Source: Clostridia bacterium
Lineage (GTDB): Bacteria > Bacillota > Clostridia > Oscillospirales > Acutalibacteraceae
DNA: 64,000 bases
Direction: 5' to 3'
Assembly: GCA_017461625.1 (NCBI GenBank)
Contig: JAFTXJ010000014.1
Span: 1 to 64,000, forward strand
Position numbers and translations under genes: made by a program. Below, one piece after another: positions 43,572-52,792 of this stretch. The stretch's first letter is position 1; every line of letters starts with the position of its first letter. A model generated the notes under the pieces. The model was not told the origin of the DNA and ran no database searches. It worked only from the letters and a program-made list of their open reading frames with translations.

Positions 43572-44723
43572 ATGGCATTCGGAATTGATAACGAATACGA
43601 GAGCGAAGTTCAAATAAAAGTAATAGGCGTAGGTGGCGGCGGCGGTAACGCTGTTAACACCATGATTGCTGCAGGTATGCAGGGCGCTGAGTTTATCGTA
43701 GTTAACACAGACAAGCAGGTTCTTGCCAACTCACAGGCTACTCACAAGATCCAGATCGGTGAAAAGTCGACCAAGGGTCAGGGTGCAGGCGGCCGTCCCG
43801 AAGTTGGTGAAAAAGCTGCTGAAGAAAGCAGAGAAGAAATCACAGCTATCCTCAAGGGCACAGATATGGTATTCGTAACTGCCGGTATGGGTGGCGGCAC
43901 AGGTACAGGTGCAGCTCCCGTTATTGCAGGTCTTGCTAAAGAAATGGGCATTCTTACAGTTGGCGTTGTTACAAAGCCCTTCAAATTTGAAGGTAAGAAA
44001 CGCAGCATCCTTGCAGAGCAGGGTATTGCTAAGCTTGCTGACAATGTTGACAGCCTTATTGTTATTCCTAACGACCGCCTTAAGCTCCTTTCAGACCGTT
44101 GCAAGACCCTTACTGAGGCTTTCATCGTTGCTGACGAAGTTCTTTCACAGGGCGTTAAGAGCATTTCAGACCTTATCAAAATCCCCGGATTTGTTAACCT
44201 TGACTTTGCAGACGTTTGCAGCGTAATGCGTGATGCAGGCTATGCTCATATGGGTGTTGGTACAGCTAAGGGTAAGGATAAGAGCCTTCAGGCTGCTGAT
44301 ATTGCAACATCCAGTCCTCTTCTTGAAACATCAATTTCAGGTGCTAAGGGTGTTATCATCAGCATCACATCTTCACCTGACATCGGCCTTGAAGAGGTTG
44401 AAAACGCAGCTGAATCAATCACAGAAAAAGCTCATCCCGAAGCAAACATCACATGGGGTGTTTCCTTCGATCCTAATATGGAAGATGAAATCACAATCGT
44501 TGTTGTTGCAACAGGCTTTGAAAAAGAGAATGCAACCGAAAACTTCGGCAGCATCCCCACATTCCAGGGTCAGGCAGCATCTGCAACTCCTATGCGTGCC
44601 CAGGCTCCTATTGAGCCTCCCGTTGTTGGCGGTGCAGCAGCTCCCAAAGCAGCATCAAGCGGTGTAGCTGATGATGATTTCTATGTAATTCTTAACGACA
44701 TCATCAAAAAGAAACCCGAATAA
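43572..44723 (+). CDS. ftsZ: Cell division GTPase FtsZ
   Basis: 383 residues, starting at ATG 43572 behind CGGAGG. GTP-binding motifs: [16 protein letters not shown], the tubulin signature [10 protein letters not shown] (about 108), and the T7 loop [11 protein letters not shown]. It polymerises into the Z-ring. After the core, a short Ala/Pro-rich linker leads to the end [17 protein letters not shown], which lacks the usual IPxFL-type tail peptide that binds FtsA/SepF/ZipA. No ftsA is present upstream. Base composition is less AT-rich than neighbours, as expected for a highly expressed gene. Confidence 0.97.
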   Translation: MAFGIDNEYESEVQIKVIGVGGGGGNAVNTMIAAGMQGAEFIVVNTDKQVLANSQATHKIQIGEKSTKGQGAGGRPEVGEKAAEESREEITAILKGTDMVFVTAGMGGGTGTGAAPVIAGLAKEMGILTVGVVTKPFKFEGKKRSILAEQGIAKLADNVDSLIVIPNDRLKLLSDRCKTLTEAFIVADEVLSQGVKSISDLIKIPGFVNLDFADVCSVMRDAGYAHMGVGTAKGKDKSLQAADIATSSPLLETSISGAKGVIISITSSPDIGLEEVENAAESITEKAHPEANITWGVSFDPNMEDEITIVVVATGFEKENATENFGSIPTFQGQAASATPMRAQAPIEPPVVGGAAAPKAASSGVADDDFYVILNDIIKKKPE

Positions 44724-44733
44724 TAACACAAAT

Positions 44734-44758
44734 AACCCCCACCTGTGTGGGGGTTTTA
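44734..44758 (+). terminator. Terminator of the dcw cluster
   Basis: AACCCCCAC pairs with GTGGGGGTT, followed by T residues, just after ftsZ. Confidence 0.85.
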
Positions 44759-44823
44759 TGTATTCCATAAACTTGTTAGGGAGGGTCTCCGTACCCTCCT
44801 CAAAAAATTAAAGGTGATTTAAT

Positions 44824-45660
44824 ATGAAAATAAAATACTTAGGCTCAGGTGCATCAGAGGGCTTTCCTGCAATGTTCTGCACCTGTGATAACTGCAAAAG
44901 GGCAAAGCTTGCCGGGGGTAAAAATCTTCGCACCCGATCACAAACCTTGATAAATAACGATTTATTGATAGATTTCAATCAAGATACATATTCCCACGTG
45001 CTTCATCAGGGCCTTGATTTACTTAAGGTTAAAAACATCTTTATTACCCATTATCATGAAGACCATCTTTGTGGTCACGAGTTTATAAATCTTCGTCCAC
45101 CCTTTGCTGTTGAGGCAGATAATATGGTAAAGCCCGATGTTTTCGCATCAAAAGCAACCGTTGACTTTATGCAAAAGGATTTGGATTATGCTCTCGTTAC
45201 CGATGAACATATATCGACTCACATCTTGACACCGTTTGAAAAAGTTAAAGCCGATGGTTACACGGTAACACCTCTCACCGCTAACCATGATCCTAAAACC
45301 GAGCCGCTGATTTTTATTGTTGATGACGGCAAAAATAAGCTGTTATATGCCCATGATACAGGCTGGTTTACAAAAGAAACCTGGGATTTCCTTAAAGAAA
45401 ACAAGCCATATTTCAGCCTTGTTTCTCTTGATTGCACCTGCACCTGTGATAAAATTTCCAAACCCGACGGTCATATGAATCTTATATCTTGCGACAATGC
45501 AAGAAATGAGCTGATTAAAATGGGCTGTGCAGATGAAAATACGCGTTTTGTCCTCAACCACTTTTCACACAGTGGTGGATATACATATGATGAACTTGTG
45601 CCGGTAGCCAAAGAAATGAACTTCACCGTTGCTTACGACGGAATGGAAATTGAAATTTAA
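44824..45660 (+). CDS. PhnP-like MBL-fold metal-dependent hydrolase
   Basis: 278 residues. Metallo-beta-lactamase fold with THYHEDHLCGHEF (HxHxDH) at about 78-90, a central NHDP and a late HFSHSGGY. The N-terminal FCTCDNCKRA cysteine cluster is the extra zinc site seen in PhnP-type cyclic phosphodiesterases. No other phn genes are present, so the substrate is probably a different cyclic phosphate or nucleotide. It is a single gene with AAAGGTGA upstream, following the dcw terminator. Confidence 0.8.
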   Translation: MKIKYLGSGASEGFPAMFCTCDNCKRAKLAGGKNLRTRSQTLINNDLLIDFNQDTYSHVLHQGLDLLKVKNIFITHYHEDHLCGHEFINLRPPFAVEADNMVKPDVFASKATVDFMQKDLDYALVTDEHISTHILTPFEKVKADGYTVTPLTANHDPKTEPLIFIVDDGKNKLLYAHDTGWFTKETWDFLKENKPYFSLVSLDCTCTCDKISKPDGHMNLISCDNARNELIKMGCADENTRFVLNHFSHSGGYTYDELVPVAKEMNFTVAYDGMEIEI

Positions 45661-45739
45661 GTAAATCTCGCTTTTGTTATTGATTTATTCTAAAATAGTG
45701 ATATAATTAGTCGGTGAAATTTTCTAAAGGGGAATTATT

Positions 45740-46612
45740 ATGATTTTTGCATTCAGACAGCTTATGGCACTTATTCTTTCGGCTCTTTTCACTGCAGGTG
45801 TTTTTAACCCTGCTAATCTTACTATCAGAAATATTCCCGAAAAAGCCGAGGAAGCAACAAGAATTGTATCTTTCAATGTTCGTTATAAGGATGATGACTA
45901 CGGTTCAGTTGAGGGCAGAAGCAAGCTTATTTGTGCCGCTTTGGAGCAATATGCACCCGATTCATTCGGCGTTCAGGAGGCAACACAGCAGTGGCTTGAC
46001 ATTTTTGCAGAAAACCTCGCAGATTACGCTTGTGTAAGTCAGCTTCGTGATGACACTGAAGGTGCTGAAGCCAACGCTGTGTATTATCTTAAAGATAAAT
46101 ACACTCTTCTTGACAGCGGTACAATCTGGCTTTCAGACACTCCCGATGTGTTTGGTTCAAAGTATGAGGATTCAGGCTGTGCAAGAATTGCAACCTGGGC
46201 TACGCTCAAAAGCAATTCAACAGGAAAAGTTTATACACATATCAACACTCACCTTGATTTTCAATATGAAACTGTTCAGGCTGCTCAGATTAAAGTTCTC
46301 AAAGCTAAAATTGAAGAGCTTAAAGCTCAGGGCTATCCGGTTGTATGCACGGGTGATTTTAACTCACAGGAAGATTCGGCAGCATATAACGATATGATCG
46401 ATTTTATGAATGACACAAAATATCTTGCCAAAAAATCCGACAAAGGTGCAACCTACAAAGATTATGGTCTGAATGCTTTTGCAACGAAGCCCATTGACTT
46501 CATATTTGTTTCAGAGGGCGTAGAGGTTGATACATATAAAATCATTGATGAAAGAATTAAAATGATGTATCTTTCAGACCACGCAGGTCTCTGTGCCGAT
46601 GTAAGATTTTAA
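45740..46612 (+). CDS. Exported EEP-superfamily phosphodiesterase, paralog 1
   Basis: 290 residues. A hydrophobic N-terminus (1-25) acts as signal or anchor. The endonuclease/exonuclease/phosphatase fold shows IVSFNVRYKDDD (metal Asn), GVQEATQQW (metal Glu), HINTHLDF, CTGDFNSQ (Asp/Asn) and a final LSDHAGLCADV (Asp-His). It probably hydrolyses a phosphodiester such as DNA, RNA or phospholipid head groups outside the cell. It is highly similar to the protein encoded at 51857, and both genes are followed by a nearly identical terminator, so the unit was duplicated. A promoter with TATAAT at about 45704 precedes it. Confidence 0.75.
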   Translation: MIFAFRQLMALILSALFTAGVFNPANLTIRNIPEKAEEATRIVSFNVRYKDDDYGSVEGRSKLICAALEQYAPDSFGVQEATQQWLDIFAENLADYACVSQLRDDTEGAEANAVYYLKDKYTLLDSGTIWLSDTPDVFGSKYEDSGCARIATWATLKSNSTGKVYTHINTHLDFQYETVQAAQIKVLKAKIEELKAQGYPVVCTGDFNSQEDSAAYNDMIDFMNDTKYLAKKSDKGATYKDYGLNAFATKPIDFIFVSEGVEVDTYKIIDERIKMMYLSDHAGLCADVRF

Positions 46613-46632
46613 TAACAAATGAAATATAATTA

Positions 46633-46662
46633 AGCAGGAGGACAGCCCTCCTGCTTTTTTGT
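46633..46662 (+). terminator. Terminator after EEP paralog 1
   Basis: GCAGGAGG pairs with CCTCCTGC, then a T-run; nearly identical to the hairpin at 52748. Confidence 0.85.
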
Positions 46663-46691
46663 TGAGAACAATCACAAAGATACCGCCAGCA

Positions 46692-46762
46692 CAGTAGGGG
46701 CGCCCATCGGGCGTCAGTTGCTTCAAAAAAGCGGACCGCCAATGGCGGCCCCTACGGGATTG
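46692..46762. repeat. Palindromic repeat element with GTAGGGGC/GCCCCTAC ends
   Basis: GTAGGGGCGCCC near 46696 is mirrored by GGCCCCTAC near 46755, with two inner palindromes (GCCCATCGGGC and CCGCCAATGGCGG). It resembles a small MITE-like or REP-type intergenic element. Confidence 0.7.
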
Positions 46763-46835
46763 GTGCAAAAACTGACTCAGTCAGACCGCAAATAGCAGGG
46801 TAATGGGGGCGGTTTTAATACACCGAAAAAATGTA

Positions 46836-46864
46836 TTGAATTTTAACAATTATTATGTTATTCT
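46836..46864 (+). promoter_or_regulatory. Sigma-A promoter of structured RNA copy 2
   Basis: TTGAAT (46836-46841), 17-bp spacer, TATTCT (46859-46864). The expected start at 46871 is the first base of helix P1, exactly as for copy 1. Confidence 0.7.
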
Positions 46865-46870
46865 AATTAT

Positions 46871-47090
46871 GCCAAACAAAACTTAATAAGTAAATGCTGA
46901 TAACATCTCCTGTGGGAGGTGTATCTTTCCATACGCAGTTGTGCACAATAATTCAGAATTTGTTAAAAACACAAATTCCCACGAGTTATTGTGTATGGCT
47001 TATCATGCGTTTACTTGTAGTTTTGTTTGGCGACAACGGGAGTTTGTGCTTTTTTAGTGCGATGACTTCGGTTGTCGCACTTTTTTATTT
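46871..47090 (+). ncRNA. Structured RNA of about 216 nt, copy 2
   Basis: Same architecture as 873-1090. P1: 46871-46883 with 47019-47031, 13 bp perfect. P2: 46888-46894 with 47010-47016 and 46898-46903 with 47000-47005. A side hairpin occupies 46904-46921. P3 includes 46944-46951 with 46986-46993. The inner hairpin 46956-46962/46972-46978 presents CACAAATTCCC (46970-46980), which pairs with GGGAGTTTGTG (47038-47048, one G-U). A terminator with a TTCG loop sits at 47057-47080. The ribosome binding site of the LRR protein gene comes right after the T-run, so readthrough past the terminator would express that gene. Confidence 0.75.
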
Positions 47091-47105
47091 TAGGAGGAAA
47101 AAACA

Positions 47106-49250
47106 ATGAAGAAAACGCAACAAATCTTATCAGTCTTTTTGGCATTGATGATGATTCTCTCAATCATCCCGATGTCAACAATCACAGCATCCGCCGAGAT
47201 ACCTGACAAGGGTGTTTGGGGAGAATGTGGAGAAAACCTGATATGGATAGTCGACTTTGAGGAAGAAACATTAACTATTTCAGGTACAGGTGATATGTAT
47301 GATTACGGTGTAGTTGGCACTGAAAAAGCCCCTTGGAAAAATTATGATACAGATATTAAGAGTATAGAAATTGAATCCGGAATCACCCGTATCGGAGCTT
47401 ACGCATTTTACGGATGCACTCTTCCCGTTGTGTTGCCTAATACTGTTAAAACGATAGGTAGCGGTGCTTTTCATAGCTCTCTTGCTGATATAATAAAATT
47501 ATCAGGTAGCTTAATTACAATAGAGCCGTATGCTTTTAAAGGCTGTTCAAACCTTAAAGGCATCACCTTACCAAACAGTGTTACATCAATCGGTGAAGGG
47601 GTTTTTCAAAACTGTTCAAGTCTTACGGGCATCGTCCTTCCTAACAACGTCACGTCAATTGGCGCATATGCGTTTGAAAACTGTAGCAACCTGACAAGTG
47701 TAATAATGGGTAACAAAGTTGCTTCAATCGGCACAGGTGCATTCAGAAATTGCACAAACCTTACTAATATAACCTTGCCGGATAGCATAACTACAATTGA
47801 AGATAAAACTTTTGAAGGCTGTGTAAATCTTTCAAATGTAACAATACCTGATGGAGTAACATCAATTGGTACAACAGCGTTTCGCGGTTGTACAAGTTTG
47901 ATGGATATAACTATGCCTGATAGTTTAGAGGCAGTTTCCAACTGGGCATTCGAAAGCTGCACAAATCTTAAAAGTATATCAATTCCCGACGGTGTAACAA
48001 CAATTGGTACGGCAGCCTTTGAAAATTGTACAAGTCTTGCAAGCATTACATTGCCGGACAGTGTAAACACTATACGTAGCAGAGCATTTAACAACACTGC
48101 TTATTACAATGATAAAAATAATTGGGAAAACAATGTTCTTTATATTTCAAAGCATCTGATTAAGGCAGACACAAGCTTGACCGGTGTTTATAAAATAAAA
48201 AATGATACCCTTACAATTGCAATGGATGCATTTGAAAATTGTTCGGCAGTTACAAACATTAAGATACCTAACAGTGTAGTATCAATTAATGCCTGGGCTT
48301 TCTCAGGTTGTTCAGGACTTACTGATATTATAATTCCTGATACAGTAATAAACATCAGTACGTATGCTTTGTTTTCATTATGCACAAATCTAAAAAGCGT
48401 TACAATCCCTACTACTGTAACCTTGATTGATTATGATGCATTTAAAAATTGTACAAGTCTTACAGACATATATTACACAGGTACAGAGGGGCAATGGAAT
48501 AATGTTGTTTTAGACAACTATTTAAACCACAATGACCCTGTTCTAAATGCAACAATTCATTTTCTTGGCGCTGACCATATATGTTCATCAGATAATTGGA
48601 CGGTTATCGTTCCTGCATCCTGCACTACAGAAGGTCTAGAATGTATGGTTTGTGAGGAATGCGGTGCGACAATCAGCGAGAGAGTTATTCCTGCAAAGGG
48701 TCATACAGCAGGCGATTGGACAGTAGCCGTTCTTGCAACCTGCACCGAAAACGGAGCAAAGGTTAAGAAATGTGTTGATTGCGGTGAATTTATGCAGTCA
48801 GAGCCTATTATTTCCACAGGTCATATCCCTGGTGAATGGGTAATCATTAAGCCTGCAACCACCACAACCACAGGCATCAAGGCTCAGAGATGTGCAAACT
48901 GCAGTGAAGTTTTACTTTCAGAAGATATTCCCGTTCTTGTTGCGAAAGTTCACGATGTTTCAATGTCAGGCACTTCGCTTGATTATAAATCTTCAATCAC
49001 AATCGCACCCGTAATTACTGTTGATGAAGGTGTTGAATACACTGTTACATATTCATCATCTGACCCGGATGTTGTTAATGTTGACGAGAACGGCAACCTT
49101 ACCGCAACAGGTAAGGGTACGGCAGAAATTACAGTAACCGTAACAGACGAAAACGGCAACACAGTATCCGACACCTGCGAGGTTGAAGTTAAATACAACT
49201 GGTGGCAGTGGATTATTGTAATCGTTCTTTTCGGTTGGATTTGGTATTAA
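47106..49250 (+). CDS. BspA-like leucine-rich-repeat surface protein
   Basis: 714 residues. Residues 1-30 are a signal peptide. About residues 70-460 contain some 14 LRR_5 repeats with the period (A/T)F-x-(N/G)C-(S/T)-(S/N)L-x-x-I-x-(I/L)P-(N/D)-(S/G)V. Two or three short cysteine-pair modules follow (CTTEGLECMVCEECG, CTENGAKVKKCVDCG, RCANCSEV), then a Big_2-like Ig domain (VTYSSSDPDVVNVDENG...GTAEITVTV) and a final aromatic hydrophobic segment (WWQWIIVIVLFGWIWY) likely in the membrane. Such proteins mediate adhesion to host or other cells. AGGAGG precedes the ATG, 15 bases after the structured RNA terminator. Confidence 0.9.
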   Translation: MKKTQQILSVFLALMMILSIIPMSTITASAEIPDKGVWGECGENLIWIVDFEEETLTISGTGDMYDYGVVGTEKAPWKNYDTDIKSIEIESGITRIGAYAFYGCTLPVVLPNTVKTIGSGAFHSSLADIIKLSGSLITIEPYAFKGCSNLKGITLPNSVTSIGEGVFQNCSSLTGIVLPNNVTSIGAYAFENCSNLTSVIMGNKVASIGTGAFRNCTNLTNITLPDSITTIEDKTFEGCVNLSNVTIPDGVTSIGTTAFRGCTSLMDITMPDSLEAVSNWAFESCTNLKSISIPDGVTTIGTAAFENCTSLASITLPDSVNTIRSRAFNNTAYYNDKNNWENNVLYISKHLIKADTSLTGVYKIKNDTLTIAMDAFENCSAVTNIKIPNSVVSINAWAFSGCSGLTDIIIPDTVINISTYALFSLCTNLKSVTIPTTVTLIDYDAFKNCTSLTDIYYTGTEGQWNNVVLDNYLNHNDPVLNATIHFLGADHICSSDNWTVIVPASCTTEGLECMVCEECGATISERVIPAKGHTAGDWTVAVLATCTENGAKVKKCVDCGEFMQSEPIISTGHIPGEWVIIKPATTTTTGIKAQRCANCSEVLLSEDIPVLVAKVHDVSMSGTSLDYKSSITIAPVITVDEGVEYTVTYSSSDPDVVNVDENGNLTATGKGTAEITVTVTDENGNTVSDTCEVEVKYNWWQWIIVIVLFGWIWY

Positions 49251-49257
49251 AAAAACT

Positions 49258-49286
49258 TCAGGAGGGGAGACCCTCCTGATTTTTGT
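49258..49286 (+). terminator. Terminator after BspA-like gene
   Basis: CAGGAGGG pairs with CCCTCCTG, followed by T residues. Confidence 0.85.
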
Positions 49287-49304
49287 TGTCAAATCCTTTA
49301 TCAA

Positions 49305-49510
49305 TTTTGCAGGGTCAATTCACGAATTGACCGCCTGTCAGGCTCCCACTATTGATATAGGGGGAGCTGTCACGAAGTGACTGAGGGGGTGAAGACGAAG
49401 TAATAAGCAAAAATAAGAGTGAAGAGGTGAGGGTCTGCGAGCAATTTATCAACCCCCACCGGTTCGCTACGTTCACAACTTCCACGAACTTCGGGTGAGG
49501 CAGTCAAAAG
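49305..49510. repeat. Dispersed intergenic repeats
   Basis: A shorter version of the array at 2416-2674: the GGTCAATT...AATTGACC palindrome (49313-49332), a CTGTCACGAAGTGACTGAG block with an internal deletion (49360-49395), and the block ending GAACTTCGGGTGAGGC (49418-49504). No gene. Confidence 0.75.
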
Positions 49511-49514
49511 AAGC

Positions 49515-49548
49515 AAAAAATATGCACTCCCTTTTGAGAGTGCATTTT
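49515..49548 (-). terminator. Terminator of fhs
   Basis: On the minus strand TGCACTC pairs with GAGTGCA, followed by a T-run, just after the fhs stop. Confidence 0.8.
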
Positions 49549-49555
49549 GCATTTC

Positions 49556-51220
49556 TTAGAACAATCCTGAAATTGTGCCGTTTTCATCAACATCAATTTT
49601 CTCTGCTGCGGGGACTTTGGGAAGTCCGGGCATAGTCATAATGTCACCTGTCAGGGCAACAATGAAACCTGCACCGGCTGAAACCTTGATGTTCTTAACT
49701 GTAACTGTAAAGCCTTCAGGAGCTCCCATTTTTGCAGGGTCGTCTGAAAAGCTGTACTGTGTTTTTGCCATACATACGGGCAATTTATCATAACCAAGGT
49801 CAGTGAGCTGCTGAATCTGCTTTTTAACCTTCGGTAAGAAAGCTACGCCGTCACCACCGTAAATTCTCTTAATAATGGTGTCAATCTTTTCTTCAATGCT
49901 CAAATCAAGATCGTAGCAGAATGAGAAATCGTTATCCTGTTCGCAAAGGCGAACAACTTCTTCAGCAAGCTCTACGCCACCGTTGCCGCCCTCTGCCCAT
50001 ACATTTGAGAGAACAACATTAACGCCCAATTCTTTGCATTTTTCAATGATGAGGTTGATTTCTGCATCTGTGTCGGTGGGGAAACGGTTAACTGCAACAA
50101 CACTTGGAAGCTTATATACATTCTTGATATTAGAAACGTGGCGAAGAAGGTTCGGAATACCTTTTTCAAGAGCTTCAAGATTTTCTGTGCCAAGCTCTGT
50201 TTTGGCAACACCACCGTGCATTTTAAGAGCACGAACTGTTGCAACAATAACAACTGCTGAGGGGTTAAGACCTGCATAACGGCACTTGATGTCAAGGAAC
50301 TTTTCTGCACCGAGGTCTGCACCGAAACCTGCTTCGGTAACGGCATAATCGCCCAATTTCATTGCAAGCTTGGTTGCTGTAACAGAGTTACAGCCGTGAG
50401 CAATGTTGGCAAAAGGTCCGCCATGAACAAGTGCGGGTGTGCCTTCAAGGGTCTGAACAAGGTTAGGTTTAAGTGCATCTTTAAGAAGGGCAGTCATAGC
50501 ACCGGCTGCGTTAAGCTGACCTGCTGTAACGGGCTCTTCATTATATGTGTAACCAACAATAATTCTTGAAAGTCTTTCTTTAAGGTCTGTGATTGAATTT
50601 GAAAGGCAAAGCACAGCCATAATTTCAGATGCAACAGTGATGTCATAACCGTCCTCACGTGGAACACCGTTGATTCTGCCGCCTAAGCCGTCAGTAACAA
50701 AACGGAGCTGGCGGTCGTTCATGTCAACGCAACGCTTCCAGGTAATTCTTCTTGGGTCGATGTTTAATTTGTTACCCTGATAAATGTGGTTGTCAAGCAT
50801 AGCCGCAAGCAGATTGTTTGCTGCACCGATAGCATGGAAGTCACCTGTGAAGTGAAGATTAATATCTTCCATCGGTACAACCTGAGCGTAACCGCCGCCT
50901 GCTGCACCGCCTTTAACACCAAAAACAGGTCCCAATGAAGGCTCACGAAGAGCGATAACAACATTCTTGCCGATTTTCTTAAGTCCGTCAGCAAGTCCGA
51001 TTGAAGTGGTGGTTTTACCCTCACCGGCAGGGGTAGGGGTGATAGCGGTAACAAGAATGAGCTTGCCTTCAGGCTTCTCATTTTCTTTAAGAATAGAAAG
51101 ATCAACCTTTGCCTTGTATTTACCATACTGTTCAAGGTATTTGTCATCAATGCCTGCAGTTTTGGCAATTTCTGTAATCGGTAACATTTTCGCACTCTGA
51201 GCAATTTCAATGTCGGTCAT
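49556..51220 (-). CDS. fhs: Formate-tetrahydrofolate ligase
   Basis: 554 residues, typical length. The P-loop is [15 protein letters not shown] (61-75); [35 protein letters not shown] is the family core, and [13 protein letters not shown] follows. It makes 10-formyl-THF from formate, ATP and THF, supplying purine synthesis and one-carbon or acetogenic pathways. AAAGGAG precedes the ATG. Transcription passes through a ZTP riboswitch and terminator at 51241-51352, so expression should rise when 10-formyl-THF is short and ZTP accumulates. Confidence 0.97.
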   Translation of the reverse strand: MTDIEIAQSAKMLPITEIAKTAGIDDKYLEQYGKYKAKVDLSILKENEKPEGKLILVTAITPTPAGEGKTTTSIGLADGLKKIGKNVVIALREPSLGPVFGVKGGAAGGGYAQVVPMEDINLHFTGDFHAIGAANNLLAAMLDNHIYQGNKLNIDPRRITWKRCVDMNDRQLRFVTDGLGGRINGVPREDGYDITVASEIMAVLCLSNSITDLKERLSRIIVGYTYNEEPVTAGQLNAAGAMTALLKDALKPNLVQTLEGTPALVHGGPFANIAHGCNSVTATKLAMKLGDYAVTEAGFGADLGAEKFLDIKCRYAGLNPSAVVIVATVRALKMHGGVAKTELGTENLEALEKGIPNLLRHVSNIKNVYKLPSVVAVNRFPTDTDAEINLIIEKCKELGVNVVLSNVWAEGGNGGVELAEEVVRLCEQDNDFSFCYDLDLSIEEKIDTIIKRIYGGDGVAFLPKVKKQIQQLTDLGYDKLPVCMAKTQYSFSDDPAKMGAPEGFTVTVKNIKVSAGAGFIVALTGDIMTMPGLPKVPAAEKIDVDENGTISGLF

Positions 51221-51240
51221 TTCAAAAACTCCTTTATTAT

Positions 51241-51352
51241 AAAAATAGGGCAGATTTCCCCAAGAGAAATCTGCCCAGACGGTCGGCTGAATGGGCGATT
51301 GCCCGAAATTCCCGCTTCACAGCGTACTCGCTTAATCCGTCAGTCACGGGAA
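51241..51352 (-). promoter_or_regulatory. ZTP (pfl) riboswitch with terminator, controls fhs
   Basis: On the minus strand the 5' half has CCCGTGACTGACGG (51350-51337), and the 3' half has the conserved GCCGACCGTCTGGGC (51287-51273), both hallmarks of the ZTP class. The last bases of the aptamer overlap the 5' arm of a terminator: GGGCAGATTTC (51276-51266) pairs with GAAATCTGCCC (51258-51248), followed by a T-rich run at 51246-51241. Ligand binding should prevent the terminator and switch fhs on. Confidence 0.9.
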
Positions 51353-51393
51353 CAATAAGATAATAACATTATTTTAAAATTAAATCAAGTGTT

Positions 51394-51585
51394 TTATTCA
51401 ATAATAATGTTATTAACCCCGTACTCAAGCATAATGTTAATCAGTTCATTTCGTGAGTGATGCGTTTCTGATGCGATTTTGTCCAGAGAAGTCAATATTT
51501 CTTCCCTTAACCTTACTGAAATAACCCTGTTTCCGTCTTCACCTCTTCGTTTGATTTTTAGTGGAGTGCTGTTGAATTCGCTCAT
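51394..51585 (-). CDS. Small ribbon-helix-helix protein
   Basis: 63 residues: NRVISVRLREEILTSLDKIASETHHSRNELINIMLEYG is a typical ribbon-helix-helix (CopG/Arc-like) domain that binds DNA as a dimer. AAAGGAG lies seven bases before the ATG at 51585. There is no toxin partner beside it. It sits between the fhs riboswitch and a candidate small RNA gene that is divergently transcribed, so it could regulate that promoter. Confidence 0.75.
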   Translation of the reverse strand: MSEFNSTPLKIKRRGEDGNRVISVRLREEILTSLDKIASETHHSRNELINIMLEYGVNNIIIE

Positions 51586-51627
51586 AGTTACATCTCCTTT
51601 TATATTGGGTTACATAATAATTTTATA

Positions 51628-51766
51628 TTGACAAGGGTTCTTGATATATGCTACAATAAGACATCATTTATGATATTAAAAAATATTTTTTGGTTTCGTA
51701 TGGTCCACAGAGGGCATATGATATACCTTATGAAGGCGTCCGGTAATAACCGGGCGCTTTCGCTTT
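51628..51766 (+). ncRNA. Candidate small RNA gene with promoter and hairpin end
   Basis: A consensus promoter, TTGACA (51628-51633), 18-bp spacer, TACAAT (51652-51657), predicts a start near 51664. The transcript would end at a 9-bp hairpin GCGTCCGGT/ACCGGGCGC (51736-51757) followed by a T-rich tail, giving about 100 nt without any start codon plus ribosome binding site. The paralogous EEP gene downstream has its own promoter (TTGCAG 51800, TATAAT 51822), so this is probably an independent RNA. No known class recognised. Confidence 0.5.
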
Positions 51767-51856
51767 AATAAAATTAGTTTATGTCATATATAAAGGATAT
51801 TGCAGTTTTGGAAATCGGTGTTATAATAAAGTTACATTAACAAAAGGAGATTTTGT

Positions 51857-52726
51857 ATGTATATTATTAATCAGCTTACAGCACTTATTCTTTCAATTAT
51901 GTTTACATTGGGTTCGTATACCCCTGATAGCTTTGTTATCTCTGATGTTCCCCAAAAATCAGCCGACACTGTGAGAATCGTATCTTTCAATGTCCGTTGT
52001 AAGGATGACACCTTCGGCTCCGTTGAGGGCAGAAGTCAGCTTATCTGTGCCGCTTTGGAGCAGTATGCACCTGATTCCTTCGGCGTTCAGGAGGCAACAC
52101 AGGAATGGCTTGATATCCTCGGTGAGAATCTTACTGATTACGCATATATTAGTCAGATGCGTGACGGTAAAAAGAGCTCAGAGGCTTCTGCTGTGTTTTA
52201 TCTCAAAGATAAATATAATCTCATTGAAAGCGGAACAATCTGGCTTTCAGACACTCCCGATGAATTTGCGTCAAAGTTTACTTTCTCGTTCTGCCCAAGA
52301 ATTGCAACATGGGCAACGCTTCAGAATAAAGCAACAGGTGAAGTTTATACCCACATCAACACTCACCTTGACCATGTGCTTGAATCTGTTCGTGTTAAGC
52401 AGATAAATGTTCTCAAAACTAAGATTGAAGAGCTCAAGACAAATGGCTATCCCGTAGTCTGCACAGGCGATTTTAACACAAAAGAGGGTGCAGACGCTTA
52501 TAACGAAATGAAAAACTGTTTGCTTGATTCAAAATACCTTGCCAAAAATTCAGACGACGGCGCAACATTTTTAAATTACGGCAAGAATATTTTTGAATCA
52601 AGACCCATCGACTTTATCTTTGTGTCTGAGGGAACAGAGGTTGAAACTTATAAAATCATCGACGAAAAAATCGGTGATATGTACCTTTCCGACCACGCCG
52701 CCCTCTGCGCAGATGTGAGATTTTAG
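51857..52726 (+). CDS. Exported EEP-superfamily phosphodiesterase, paralog 2
   Basis: 289 residues and colinear with the protein at 45740 (for example FGSVEGRSQLICAALEQYAPDSFGVQEATQEW). Hydrophobic leader 1-20, then the EEP motifs SFNVRCKDD, GVQEATQEW, HINTHLDH, CTGDFNTK and LSDHAALCADV, all catalytic positions kept. It is likely a secreted or anchored phosphodiesterase. AAAGGAG precedes the ATG. The leader and the substrate-loop region (DEFASKFTFSFCPR against DVFGSKYEDSGCAR) differ most from the paralog, so substrate choice may have diverged. Confidence 0.75.
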   Translation: MYIINQLTALILSIMFTLGSYTPDSFVISDVPQKSADTVRIVSFNVRCKDDTFGSVEGRSQLICAALEQYAPDSFGVQEATQEWLDILGENLTDYAYISQMRDGKKSSEASAVFYLKDKYNLIESGTIWLSDTPDEFASKFTFSFCPRIATWATLQNKATGEVYTHINTHLDHVLESVRVKQINVLKTKIEELKTNGYPVVCTGDFNTKEGADAYNEMKNCLLDSKYLAKNSDDGATFLNYGKNIFESRPIDFIFVSEGTEVETYKIIDEKIGDMYLSDHAALCADVRF

Positions 52727-52747
52727 TAACAAAACAAAATATAGTTT

Positions 52748-52778
52748 AGCAGGAGGATAGCCCTCCAGCTTTTTTGTT
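52748..52778 (+). terminator. Terminator after EEP paralog 2
   Basis: AGCAGGAGG pairs with CCCTCCAGCT, then a T-run; homologous to the hairpin at 46633. Confidence 0.8.
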
Positions 52779-52792
52779 GAAATTTAACCTAA

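Noticed and set aside
46871..47090. Structured RNA as a retron or raiA RNA
   Set aside because: No reverse transcriptase or raiA gene is adjacent; I could not match a consensus from memory, so the name is left open.
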